Origin: GCA-002708315 sp963676635
GTDB lineage: Bacteria; Bacteroidota; Bacteroidia; Bacteroidales; F082
Direction of reading: 5' to 3'
Length of the DNA: 64,000 nucleotides
NCBI GenBank assembly: GCA_963676635.1
Contig: OY781105.1
Location: 4,092,001-4,156,000 of the forward strand
A program made the translations under genes and the position numbers. The notes under the pieces were generated by a model that saw only the letters and a list, made by a program, of their open reading frames with translations, was not told where the DNA came from and searched no databases. Below are positions 44,301 to 52,500 of the stretch, piece by piece; position 1 is the first letter of the stretch, and every line of letters starts with the position of its first letter.

Positions 44301-45275
44301 GAAACTGATCTGGAGTTTGAAATATATAATGGTGACGAGAATTGGGTGGGTTATTTCCTTCCATATTCGCAAAGCCCCTTCGATGCTATTTCAGAAACAT
44401 TTCTTGATGAGATAAGCCTTATAAAAGGACAGTACTGGACATGTGTGCATACATGGTGCGATAATAACCTTACACCATGCTGGGTTTGCGCTGTATCGAA
44501 AGGGATTGACGAATCTGTTATAAATTACGGTGATATGGTTGTAATAGAAACTTTTAGCAATGATATCGTGGATTTTCAATGGCAGTTATCAGGTACACAG
44601 GGTGTTTCTGCTGAAGAACGTGAAGAAACAATAAACTATACTTTTACAGAACAATCAGATTATTCAGCCGTATTTGTTGAACTGGATACAACAGATAATC
44701 CCGTGGAAATAGGAGCCTTTGTTGAAGATAGTTGCGTTGGAGCAACAACAGTGCTGGAAGAAGATACGCTGGTAATGATAGCCACATACACAGAAGGTAT
44801 TAGCGGTGATATTTATTTTGAAGAATATTATGGTGATATGAAATCAACATCACCACCTGTTAAGAGTTACATGGTTAAAAACAGTGCAAATGAGAAATAC
44901 ATCAACAGGACAATAAATACCGGGGAAAATAAGTCCAGTTATTTTGTTTCTTTTAAAGCAAAAAATGAAACAGAAGAAAATAAAGGCATTGATACAAACA
45001 TGGATATTTCATGTTATCCCAATCCTGCGCAGGGTAGTTGTACTATAAATTATTCAATTAAAAGCAATAAACCTGTTGCTGCTACAATAACAATATACGG
45101 GCTTTATGGAAATAAGGTAAATGAACTACAGCAGGGTGAAGTAACACCGGGTAGTTATAGCACAGATTTTAGCTTATGCAATGCCAGCGGCGGTAAACTT
45201 GAAAGTGGTATATATATTATTGAATTACGATCGGGTCATAGTTATAAACAATGTAAATTAGTAGTTATTGATTAA
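41391..45275 (+). CDS. Large secreted T9SS cargo protein (cassette B, first gene)
   Basis: The 1294-residue protein has a signal peptide (residues 5-~23). Residues ~30-860 are repeated beta strands, probably propeller-like. The C-terminal ~420 residues repeat the plan of the 498-residue protein at 1581-3077: WLSYPR, NWVGYF, SPFDAISETFLDEISLIKGQ, paired Cys, NYGDMVVIE, and ELDTTDNPVEIGAFVEDSC. A sorting domain follows (CYPNPAQGSCTINYS ... SGIYIIELRSGHSYKQCKLVVID). So a shared C-terminal module has a large extra N-terminal region here. The next gene starts 4 bp later. Confidence 0.8.
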   Translation: MNQKKIILVIALMIIFFRCVISQSEISNIVIPVSENGVNGMIPQDILATGNVFENNEGNPFGYIFIYSFKDILIYSDDMSLLETVEVSEYSRNNERYSEFDRIPSISYIAFNENDRELYYIDPTPGSEVNIRYIKFNENGEQIESGIAVTPITTTGTYKLGGYTILKFSQNDKRLYFVMNGTGISGINSFFGVYKRVSDDNIFDTVYSETNAANEDFYDVSFNVENDGNSNDYFFLSVDSFWEIWKINNTNNEVTRTHNVSLNETGNSYTLKNGWFLPLYKEGSYNKILCLPHNDHYDTTYGGIYNSYIIDCNSTDPDFVNSNIPVPDSKVFNSGAVDLQYNIAVLCAKPLELEESIFYRYDVIQETSGLFTGYDIGDDINNLGTYMLYDNGDFILTRKNGIETFNIAAGTNLVFSNSLTKNNNYFMKPVINTNNAINNRLLVINLLESGIERLNKADPYEPPIVGGTIQTGCSLYEGVVNPVNSKAYFYSRAEHDKSDIFAVNTTDNTAYKFATIEESIGGIVYNANTNELLVSTYSDDSENGEVIVYNCDNGGSATFELTGYNLLETMYISDAGKLYITSGMRNNATPYVHIYDAVTGSYSHLGSVAITGFAAGEELCRLKAGFCDNGNNGVYAFISEVTETATDLSENTTTGVLFNMDENYNISYYSGSANYRKVLKNSINDLIYVLTEGDIFSISYNHSLGIFSTATAVLAPGSELLPIDMDIDKITGRQYYAAKYSSDYILWTVSLENSYETIFSFGSEDKEILSLYYNDTDKKVYAYTIPGDGNDDDRHTFLSWYDQLDGTTGTIQLSDEAASNLCLPDTKNDGYIYYNRNKILYDPNYKKLFIPNGMQSNISSISIDYEYLDLGNDIRWLSYPRIENLASAGAQYVVSTNAMNDMIVGEEFDPGELKYYSAEAHEYTYLDWNDPGPWIYRESYELYHIYSKNGYKLNLYDNEQRWLKLEGSIEETDLEFEIYNGDENWVGYFLPYSQSPFDAISETFLDEISLIKGQYWTCVHTWCDNNLTPCWVCAVSKGIDESVINYGDMVVIETFSNDIVDFQWQLSGTQGVSAEEREETINYTFTEQSDYSAVFVELDTTDNPVEIGAFVEDSCVGATTVLEEDTLVMIATYTEGISGDIYFEEYYGDMKSTSPPVKSYMVKNSANEKYINRTINTGENKSSYFVSFKAKNETEENKGIDTNMDISCYPNPAQGSCTINYSIKSNKPVAATITIYGLYGNKVNELQQGEVTPGSYSTDFSLCNASGGKLESGIYIIELRSGHSYKQCKLVVID

Positions 45276-45279
45276 AGAG

Positions 45280-47628
45280 ATGAAACAAAATACTGTAAAA
45301 AAATATATTATTAGCAGTATTTCAACAATACTGCTAATAGTATTAAATACATTTATTTATGCGCAAATCATAACTGTAAAGCAGGATGGTACAGGTGATT
45401 TTACACAGATACAACAAGCCATTGATTCAGCTTTTACCGGCGACACTATTATTGTTTACCCCGGCAGGTATTACGAAAATATAAATTATATTGGAAAGGG
45501 TTTAGTAATTGGCAGTTTAAATATGACAACCGGCGATGCATCATATATCGGCAGTACAATAATCGATGGCAATCAAACCGGGTCATGTATATTATTGGAC
45601 AATGGAGAACAAGGAGCCTGCATATATGGCTTTACCATTGAAAACGGTTCGGGAACGTATAATGGCGTGTCACATACATATGGTGGTGGAATTTGTATGA
45701 GGCATAATATCCATATTGATGTTATAAACTGTTTAATTCAGAACAACGTTGCTACGCTATACGGTGGTGGAATATTCTCAACATCATCAAGTTCATTTAT
45801 TTCAGGAAGTACAATAAGAAATAACCACTCATTAACACTTGGAGGAGGAGTAGCAACTTCATATTATGATACTGTTGTTTTCGACACAATTAATTTATGT
45901 AATTTATATAATAATTATGGGGTCATTGGATCAGATATTTATAAGGGATATTATACAGAGCAATTAAATATTAAGTTAGATACTTTTACAGTAGCTCAAC
46001 CAGATCATTATTTTCTGTTTTCATATAATGGATTTCTTTATTATTCGGGAGATGATATTGTTTGTGATATGCAGCATTCGGTAATAGAACAGGTAAGTGG
46101 TGATTTGTATGTAAGTCCCGATGGTGATGATAGTAATGAGGGAACTACTCCTGATACTCCCCTTCAACATTTGTATTATGCCTTATTAAAAACCCTGCCC
46201 GATAGCAATGAAATGCACAATATCTATCTTAGCCCTGGTACATGGTCGCCGTCAATGGGTGAACTTTTTCCATTACGTCCGCGTAGTTTTACTAAAATTA
46301 TTGGATATCATCGCGACTCTTGTTTTTTTGATGCAGAACAGCAAACCTATCATTTAGCATCAAATATACAGGATAATAATTTTACAATAAAGAACCTTAC
46401 AATGACAAATGGTTTGGGACCTAAAAATTTTAGTTATCTAAGTACTGGGTCTTTAATAATGAGTGGTAGCGATAATATAACCCTTGACAGCATATTGTTT
46501 AGCAACAATAAGGGTGTTCTCGGAAGTGTGGGAGGAGCATCAGCGTGTGGAGGAGCTGTTTTTAATGACCTGGTATTTGAGAATAATATTGGGCATACTG
46601 TTTTTTCAATATCAACACAATCATACAATTATGTTGTTCCGTTTATACGTGATACTATTAGCTTTACAAATTGCAGGTTTGCAAATAATATAAATGATAC
46701 AGTATCAGTATTATTGGGAGGGGGTAAGGCACTTTCACTAAGGGGTGAATATCTACCCGAAAAAGAGGGTTATATTGTGTGTAAGTTGTTTAACTGTGAG
46801 TTTGTTGAAAATCATGCACCGCTTTCTGATTATGCTCAACATATAACAATGCTTGAAAATAGCCATAATTATTTAATAAATTGTACAGTGGGAAATAATA
46901 CCACTCCGTCTACCAATTGGGGATCTATGGGAGTATCAACTGATGCCAAACTTTTTATGTATAATTCCATATTATATAATAACCAGCCCGGGGAGATGTA
47001 TATCTGGTCGGATCCCAATTACTGGTTATGGGATTCAACGGAAGTATATATTTATAACTCATTAATAGATGGTGGCGAGGAAGGAATAGTTGTAACAAGC
47101 CCTCAGTCGCGGCTTTATTACGAGAGTGGCAATATAGATACTGACCCCATGTGGGATACTTCAAACCAGCAATTTCCCTACAGTTTACAAGCAAATTCTC
47201 CATGTGTTGATGCAGGCACATTGGATATTCCCGACTGGCTTGAGTTTCCGGAGACGGATTTAGCCGGCAACCCGCGTATAGTTGGTAATAGTATTGATAT
47301 GGGAGCTTATGAATACGACCCCAGTGTACAGGTTGATGAGTTAAATGGAAACACTAACCCAATGATGAATGTGTATCCTAATCCCATGTCGGATGTTTTA
47401 TATATTTCATATCAAATAAAAACCAGGGCACATATAAAATTGGATATTTATAATATAAACGGTATCCTGATAAGAACCCTGGTTGATATGCAAACCTATC
47501 CCGGTAAGGGGCAATTAAAATGGGATGGTAAAAACAAAACAGGTAACATCATGCCCCCGGGCACATACCTGGTATCACTTACCGTTAATGATAAGGAAAC
47601 AGAGACTATTAAGGTTTTGAAGAGATGA
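45280..47628 (+). CDS. Secreted parallel beta-helix protein with T9SS sorting domain (cassette B, second gene)
   Basis: The start MKQNTVKKYIISSIS at 45280 (4 bp after the previous stop) gives 782 residues; a TTG at 45268 is possible but overlapping. A signal peptide is followed by VKQDGTGDFTQIQQAIDSAF and YYENINYIGKGLVIGSLNM, the same opening as 3133-5394. Many turn-rich coils follow, then a second helix start (YVSPDGDDSNEG). SIDMGAYEYDPS ends the helix. The sorting domain (VYPNPMSDVLYISYQ ... PGTYLVSLTVNDKETETIKVLKR) closes it. It is likely a surface polysaccharide-interacting protein. Confidence 0.82.
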   Translation: MKQNTVKKYIISSISTILLIVLNTFIYAQIITVKQDGTGDFTQIQQAIDSAFTGDTIIVYPGRYYENINYIGKGLVIGSLNMTTGDASYIGSTIIDGNQTGSCILLDNGEQGACIYGFTIENGSGTYNGVSHTYGGGICMRHNIHIDVINCLIQNNVATLYGGGIFSTSSSSFISGSTIRNNHSLTLGGGVATSYYDTVVFDTINLCNLYNNYGVIGSDIYKGYYTEQLNIKLDTFTVAQPDHYFLFSYNGFLYYSGDDIVCDMQHSVIEQVSGDLYVSPDGDDSNEGTTPDTPLQHLYYALLKTLPDSNEMHNIYLSPGTWSPSMGELFPLRPRSFTKIIGYHRDSCFFDAEQQTYHLASNIQDNNFTIKNLTMTNGLGPKNFSYLSTGSLIMSGSDNITLDSILFSNNKGVLGSVGGASACGGAVFNDLVFENNIGHTVFSISTQSYNYVVPFIRDTISFTNCRFANNINDTVSVLLGGGKALSLRGEYLPEKEGYIVCKLFNCEFVENHAPLSDYAQHITMLENSHNYLINCTVGNNTTPSTNWGSMGVSTDAKLFMYNSILYNNQPGEMYIWSDPNYWLWDSTEVYIYNSLIDGGEEGIVVTSPQSRLYYESGNIDTDPMWDTSNQQFPYSLQANSPCVDAGTLDIPDWLEFPETDLAGNPRIVGNSIDMGAYEYDPSVQVDELNGNTNPMMNVYPNPMSDVLYISYQIKTRAHIKLDIYNINGILIRTLVDMQTYPGKGQLKWDGKNKTGNIMPPGTYLVSLTVNDKETETIKVLKR

Positions 47629-47639
47629 TAGGATTATTA

Positions 47640-48050
47640 TGGGGACTTGGGAACTGAAGAGACTGAAGGGACTGGCCCCTCCTACTCCGCCTGAGGCGGA
47701 TACGGCGGGCAAGGAGGGACTGGAGAGACAAGGGGAAATGAAAAATGAATAATGAAAAATGACAGGGGAACAAAGTGAGAGAAACGCTCTGCTCACCACT
47801 CATCCGCCGATGGGCGGACACGGCCACTACTCACCACTCCCCATCCGCCGGTAGTCGGACGCAGTTCACCAAAAAAAGGGAACCTCCTGAGGCGGTCAGG
47901 CAGGGACGAGAGACAAGGGACGAGAGACAAGGGGCAAGGGGAAACCAGTTGACAATCCTGAAAAGTGGGGTTTTGGTTATTAGACTTTTGGTGCTTGGGA
48001 TTTGTTTGTTATTTGGTGCTTGGTAATTGGAATTTTAAAGTGACAAGGGA
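47640..48050. repeat. Low-complexity repeat stretch (GGACTGAAG/CCGCC/GAGAGACAAGG units)
   Basis: No gene is seen. The stretch contains the reverse complement of the 9-bp CTTCAGTCC units (47654-47678), short CCGCC-containing hairpins such as CCGCCTGAGGCGG, and a tandem GACGAGAGACAAGG pair near 47907. Short frames through it are not convincing. It forms the left part of the 812-bp gap between the beta-helix gene and korC. Confidence 0.6.
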
Positions 48051-48099
48051 CTAGGAGTGACAAGATGACAAACCCCAACATTGAACGTTGAACATCATA

Positions 48100-48178
48100 G
48101 CCCTGAAAGGGCGTTCTGTAATAGCATAGGGCGGAAGCCCTATGACCGTGGCGAAGTAGGTATTAAGGCTGAAAGCCT
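48100..48178. repeat. REP-like cluster of three hairpins
   Basis: Three perfect short hairpins lie in tandem. They are GCCC-TGAAA-GGGC (48100-48112), CATAGGGC-GGAA-GCCCTATG (48125-48144) and AGGCT-GAA-AGCCT (48166-48178). This is the style of the GAAA-loop REP-type repeats frequent in Bacteroidota intergenic DNA. No transposase gene is adjacent. Confidence 0.6.
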
Positions 48179-48231
48179 GGCCTGTTTTTGTGGATTTTGT
48201 ATTGTGAATGTTTCAGAAAAACACCCTAGGT

Positions 48232-48402
48232 GTAGTTTCTTCCGCCTTGGCGGATGAAACTACGCTCAGTGGGGTATATTTTTAGGGTATTCACAATACC
48301 GTATTTCCTATCGAAGAACAGTCTTCATACATATGACTGCACGGATAATCCCTTCGATCTCTTTAGTCTCTCAAGTCCCTTAGGTCTCTTCGTTTCCTAT
48401 AG
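48232..48402. repeat. Dispersed intergenic repeat, copy 3, with 15-bp-stem hairpin
   Basis: It begins with a 15-bp stem with one mismatch (48232-48246 with 48249-48263) around TCCGCC-TT-GGCGGA. CTCAGTGGGG, TAGGGTATTCACAATACCG, TATTTCCTATCGAAGAACA, CATACATATGACTGCACGG and degenerate 9-bp steps (TAGTCTCTC, AAGTCCCTT) follow. It lies just downstream of korC in convergent position. Confidence 0.8.
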
Positions 48403-48440
48403 TCCAAACAGGGCTATTTCCTCAATCACTTCATTCCCTG

Positions 48441-48986
48441 TTACCCAACTTCATGGACACTCTTAAGCCCCATTTTAATGGCATCCTCATTTAAAGGAAT
48501 CAGCTTATGGTATCTTTCATGAAGAGATTTCTTCAACCCCTTAACTACATTTTCAAGTTTAACGATAGGTTTAACTTTCAGGTAGCCACCAAGGACAACC
48601 ATATTAAATATTTTAGTATTACCCATTTCAGCTGCTATTTTAGCTCCTTCAATGGAATAAATTTTGATATCTTTCCGTGTAGGATGTTTAGATATACCAT
48701 TAGGATCGTAAATAAGTACACCACCAGGTTTTACAGCTTCTTCAAACTTATCCATAGATTGCTGGTTAAGGATGATTGCTGTATCAAATGCAGTAAGTGT
48801 TGGTGAGCTGATACGTTCATCGCTTACAATAACAGTAACGTTAGCTGTACCACCACGCATTTCCGGACCGTAAGATGGCATCCAGCTTACTTCCTGATCC
48901 TGCATAATTCCTGAATATGCAAGTATTTTTCCCATTGACAGAACACCTTGCCCGCCAAATCCTGCTATAATTATTTCTTCAGTCAT
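48441..48986 (-). CDS. korC: 2-oxoacid:ferredoxin oxidoreductase, gamma subunit
   Basis: The 181-residue subunit begins MTEEIIIAGFGGQGVLSMGKIL, the typical gamma-subunit GFGGQG motif. SYGPEMRGGTANVTV follows. It contributes to the CoA-binding part of the complex that oxidatively decarboxylates 2-oxoacids to acyl-CoA with reduced ferredoxin. It is last in korDABC, 24 bp after korB. Substrate choice (2-oxoglutarate or branched-chain oxoacids) cannot be decided from sequence. Confidence 0.9.
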   Translation of the reverse strand: MTEEIIIAGFGGQGVLSMGKILAYSGIMQDQEVSWMPSYGPEMRGGTANVTVIVSDERISSPTLTAFDTAIILNQQSMDKFEEAVKPGGVLIYDPNGISKHPTRKDIKIYSIEGAKIAAEMGNTKIFNMVVLGGYLKVKPIVKLENVVKGLKKSLHERYHKLIPLNEDAIKMGLKSVHEVG

Positions 48987-49010
48987 TTTTTTGTGTCGTT
49001 AAGTTACAAA

Positions 49011-49802
49011 TTACTTTTCGATGAGCTTTCCATCAACTTTAATATCGCCCATCTCATAAAATGGAAACATGTTTTCTTCCATCCATTTGTTAGCGGTTAC
49101 AGCATCCATTTTCCATCCTGAATTACAGTTAGAAACAACTTCAATAAATGAAAGACCGGGTTTGCCGTCTAATTGATTTTGGAATGCTTTTTTAATAGCT
49201 CTCTTTGTTTTACGAGCAGCAGCAGGTGTATGAACCGCCTGACGTGTAACGTAATATGTTCCGGGTAGCTGAGAAACAAGCTCAGTAATTTTCAACGGGT
49301 TACCCATTGTTGCAACTTCACGACCGTAAGGGGAGGTGGCTGTTTTCATTCCCGGTAGGGTAGTAGGAGCCATCTGACCGCCAGTCATGCCATATATACC
49401 ATTATTGATAAAAACGATAACAATCTGCTCACCGCGGTTACATGCGTGAATTGTTTCGGCAGTACCTATAGCGGCAAGGTCACCGTCGCCCTGATATGTA
49501 AAAACAGTTTTCTTTGGCCATAACCTTTTAATAGCCGTTGCAAGGGCAGGGGCGCGACCGTGGGCAGCTTCCTGCATGTCGACATTCATAAACTCATAGG
49601 CAAGCACTGAGCAGCCTACAGGAGCAACACCAATAGTTTCATGTTCCTGTCCCAGCTCTTCAATAACCTCCATTATAAGCCTGTGAGTAGTACCATGACC
49701 GCAACCCGGGCAATAGCTAAGGGTTTTGTCAGTCATTAATTTCGTCTTCTCATAAACCTTGTTTTCAGGTTTAATAATATCCTGTATTGTTATTCCTGAC
49801 AT
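49011..49802 (-). CDS. korB: 2-oxoacid:ferredoxin oxidoreductase, beta (TPP-binding) subunit
   Basis: The 263-residue subunit carries the TPP and iron-sulfur segment: YCPGCGHGTTHRL, APVGCSVLAYEF, then the TPP motif TYQGDGDLAAIGTAETIHAC and FINNGIYGMTGGQMAPTT. It pairs with the alpha subunit (3 bp upstream) and the ferredoxin-like subunit to form the catalytic complex. Confidence 0.93.
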   Translation of the reverse strand: MSGITIQDIIKPENKVYEKTKLMTDKTLSYCPGCGHGTTHRLIMEVIEELGQEHETIGVAPVGCSVLAYEFMNVDMQEAAHGRAPALATAIKRLWPKKTVFTYQGDGDLAAIGTAETIHACNRGEQIVIVFINNGIYGMTGGQMAPTTLPGMKTATSPYGREVATMGNPLKITELVSQLPGTYYVTRQAVHTPAAARKTKRAIKKAFQNQLDGKPGLSFIEVVSNCNSGWKMDAVTANKWMEENMFPFYEMGDIKVDGKLIEK

Positions 49803-49805
49803 TAG

Positions 49806-50891
49806 TTAACCTCCTATAATTTTAGTTTTAAGAGCTTCCAGTACTTCCTCAGGTGAGTGGATAACGCCACCATAACGACCAAAATGCTCAACATTTGTTC
49901 TTTCTCTAACTGTGAGTTTTACATCCTCAACCATTTGTCCTGCGCTCATTTCTACCGTCAGGAAGCCTTTAACACCCTTGTTTACCAATTCTTCAATGGG
50001 TTGCTTAGGGAAAGGCCATAAAGTGATAGGACGTAATAATCCAACTTTTATTCCTTCTTCGCGTGCGAGCTGAAGTGTTTTTTGTGAGATACGTGCGCTG
50101 GAGCCATATGCTATAATTATATACTCAGCATCGTCGCAGTCGATAAGCTCATAACGAACTTCTTCAGTTTCTATTTTACGATATTTCGCCTGCAGCTTGT
50201 GATTGTGTTTTTCCAGCTTATGCGGATCGAGATCCAGAGAAGTAAGTATCCTGCGTTCTTTACCAACAGGTTTGCCATTGGTAGCCCATGGATATTTTTC
50301 GTTGATCTCTTCATCAGTAAGACGTGGCATTTGATCGAATAGCTCAACCTTTTCCATCATCTGGCCGATAAGTCCGTCGGAAACAATTAATACCGGTGTA
50401 CGATATTTGAATGCAAGGTCATAAGCAACCGGAACAAAGTCTGACATCTCCTGTACGGATGCAGGAGCCAGAACAGGAAGCCTGTAGTCGCCATGACCGC
50501 CACCTTTAACAGACTGGAAGTAGTCAGACTGTGATGGTTGTATGTCGCCTAACCCCGGGCCTCCGCGAACAACATTAGCTACAACACATGGTATTTCACC
50601 ACCTGCCATATATGATAACCCTTCCTGCATGAGACTGATGCCCGGACTTGAGGAAGATGTCATTACTTTTTTACCTGTGCCGCCACCACCATAAAGCATA
50701 TTTATGGAAGCGACTTCACTTTCAGCCTGAAGAACCACCATTCCTGTACGTTCGTGTGGTTTCTCGGCCATAAGATATTCTATTACCTCAGATTGAGGTG
50801 TTATCGGGTAACCGAAATAGCCATCAACGCCGGCGCGTATTGCTGCCTCAGCTAATGCCTCATTACCCTTCATAAGTCTTAACTCACCCAT
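49806..50891 (-). CDS. korA: 2-oxoacid:ferredoxin oxidoreductase, alpha subunit (KorA/VorB type)
   Basis: The 361-residue subunit reads MGELRLMKGNEALAEAAIRAG, then GYPITPQSEVIEYL and TSSSSPGISLMQEGLSYMAGG. These are the conserved alpha-subunit motifs in which the YPITP loop contacts substrate. The C-terminal transketolase-like domain ends ERTNVEHFGRYGG. It is often annotated VorB in this phylum. It lies 20 bp after the ferredoxin gene. Confidence 0.92.
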   Translation of the reverse strand: MGELRLMKGNEALAEAAIRAGVDGYFGYPITPQSEVIEYLMAEKPHERTGMVVLQAESEVASINMLYGGGGTGKKVMTSSSSPGISLMQEGLSYMAGGEIPCVVANVVRGGPGLGDIQPSQSDYFQSVKGGGHGDYRLPVLAPASVQEMSDFVPVAYDLAFKYRTPVLIVSDGLIGQMMEKVELFDQMPRLTDEEINEKYPWATNGKPVGKERRILTSLDLDPHKLEKHNHKLQAKYRKIETEEVRYELIDCDDAEYIIIAYGSSARISQKTLQLAREEGIKVGLLRPITLWPFPKQPIEELVNKGVKGFLTVEMSAGQMVEDVKLTVRERTNVEHFGRYGGVIHSPEEVLEALKTKIIGG

Positions 50892-50911
50892 CTTTTTAAA
50901 TTTTTTTATGC

Positions 50912-51142
50912 TTACTCATTTACTTTAACCCTGTAAACGGTAATAACTCCGTCAGGACATACTACCGCGCAATTTGTACAACCGGTACAAGCTTCCGGGT
51001 TTTCCATATATGCATAATGGTAACCTTTACCATTTACTTCTTTTGCCAGTTGAATAACATCTGTAGGACATGCAGGAACACAAACTCCGCATCCTTTACA
51101 CGCCTCAACGTCAACAACTATAGCGCCTCTGACTTTTGCCAT
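50912..51142 (-). CDS. korD: 2-oxoacid oxidoreductase delta subunit, 2[4Fe-4S] ferredoxin
   Basis: The 76-residue protein has two classic cluster motifs: C15xxC18xxC21xxxC25P and C52xxC55xxC58xxxC62P. It is the electron-transfer subunit of the complex and first in the korDABC operon. This oxygen-sensitive complex suggests an anaerobic or facultative metabolism. Confidence 0.93.
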   Translation of the reverse strand: MAKVRGAIVVDVEACKGCGVCVPACPTDVIQLAKEVNGKGYHYAYMENPEACTGCTNCAVVCPDGVITVYRVKVNE

Positions 51143-51379
51143 ATGTATTCTTAATTTTTAAAATTGGTCTACGAAAATACAAACTCTTACTGGATTTTAG
51201 GGTGGAAATAAGGCTTATTTTTGTTTTTAAGGCTAATTTATAAAGAGTATAAATATTGGAGGTAGTGGAGAGACGTGGAGACCAGGAGAAAACTGCAGAG
51301 AAAGCCTAACGTTGAACATATTAATTAATATTTACCCGCTTTTTCAGGAAGATAGGGTGGGCTGAACAGATGTTTAGAG

Positions 51380-51571
51380 TTGTTTGACCAGAAAGATAAA
51401 CCTAAACTTTTCCTTATGTTTAGCAGGTATTTTCTGGATAAGGATGGGAATGAGATAGCTTTGAGTACTATCAAGACTGAATATAACAAGCAAACAGATG
51501 ATGCTTTGAGATTGTTGGCTGCTGATATAAAAAAGGTCGCTGAAGATCTGGAGGAGACAATGGGTTTTTAG
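51380..51571 (+). CDS. Short orphan ORF, probably a gene fragment
   Basis: The ~63-codon frame has a TTG start only and no ATG at its beginning. It encodes a charged helical peptide (KPKLFLMFSRYFLDKDGNEI, then TEYNKQTDDALRLLAADIKK). An in-frame stop lies a few codons upstream. The composition is protein-like, which suggests the tail of a lost gene; I recognise no family. The rest of 51143-52038 holds a small 12-bp repeat and AT-rich DNA. Confidence 0.3.
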   Translation: MFDQKDKPKLFLMFSRYFLDKDGNEIALSTIKTEYNKQTDDALRLLAADIKKVAEDLEETMGF

Positions 51572-51701
51572 GATCGAAAATCCGACTTTAGTACGTGGTG
51601 AAAATTGATGATAAATTCCGGCATAAAATCCGGTAATTTTTAATCAAAAGTGCAGAAAGTGCAGACTTTTTCACTTCATTTCGCCAGTCATTTTACTAGT
51701 C

Positions 51702-51749
51702 ATTTCAGCAATAATTTCAGCAATAATTTCAGCAGTTATTTCAGCAGTA
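51702..51749. repeat. 12-bp tandem repeat, four units
   Basis: Four consecutive units of the type ATTTCAGCAATA or ATTTCAGCAGTT start at 51702, 51714, 51726 and 51738. One or two more degenerate units lie just upstream (CATTTCGCCAGTC, CATTTTACTAGTC). It is non-coding. Confidence 0.8.
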
Positions 51750-52038
51750 TTATGAGTGCCATAATTTGTTAAAAAATGCCATAAAATTACAAGCGCATGG
51801 AGCAATTAATGGAAGCGTTTTATGTTCAAAGTTCAAAATATAACCGTTCATAAATAAGGCTGACCCTAAGTTTAGTTTTTTATTTAACCTGACTGACTTT
51901 ATCGTGATAAACGAATAGTTTCTTATTTATTATTTAAGGATATCCATTTGAAAACCTATCATAAATAGCAGGTATAAAACTACCATTTACAACCCTTGAC
52001 AACTATCAATTTCAATAGCAGTTTTGTGACAAAAAAAT

Positions 52039-52449
52039 ATGAAGAAAGTAATTATTTTTACAACAGCAATTGTTGCTTTTGTATGTTTAACAACAAATTT
52101 GTCAGCGCAGTATTTAATTCCGGCATATAATGCGGAGATTATTAGTGACCCCACTACTTTTGTGGAATCCGCTAGTGATAATATGTGTAGAAGTGAGTAT
52201 TGTAATTATTTATGGAATTTTAAAAGTGCTGAAAAGAAAAAATTATTTGTACTATTAAAAAATAACTCAACTACAGTTGCTTCTGCAACATTCAATATTT
52301 ATTCACCGGAACATGATATTCTTTATGGACCATATACTGTTACAGAAGGCACGTTGTTTACAAAGGAATTAAATGCTGATTATATATGGAGAGTTGATAT
52401 TATTGATTGTACTATAAATAGCACCATGAATATTTGGATTGAGTACTGA
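52039..52449 (+). CDS. Small secreted protein, unknown
   Basis: The 136-residue protein has a clear signal peptide (MKKVIIFTTAIVAFVCLTTNLSA, cut before QYL). The mature part is probably one small beta domain with two Cys pairs possible (DNMCRSEYCNYLW, IDCTIN). It lies 51 bp upstream of a TPR histidine kinase in the same direction, so it may be co-transcribed and act as an envelope input to that system. That is inference from position only. Confidence 0.65.
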   Translation: MKKVIIFTTAIVAFVCLTTNLSAQYLIPAYNAEIISDPTTFVESASDNMCRSEYCNYLWNFKSAEKKKLFVLLKNNSTTVASATFNIYSPEHDILYGPYTVTEGTLFTKELNADYIWRVDIIDCTINSTMNIWIEY

Positions 52450-52500
52450 TGTTCAGGAGATTTTTAGTATCTTTGAGGCATAAATGGTTAAGCACAGTTT

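Noticed and set aside
47575..48026. Several short frames in the korC-side gap
   Set aside because: They run through low-complexity CCGCC and GAGACAAGG repeats and lack start signals or protein-like composition.
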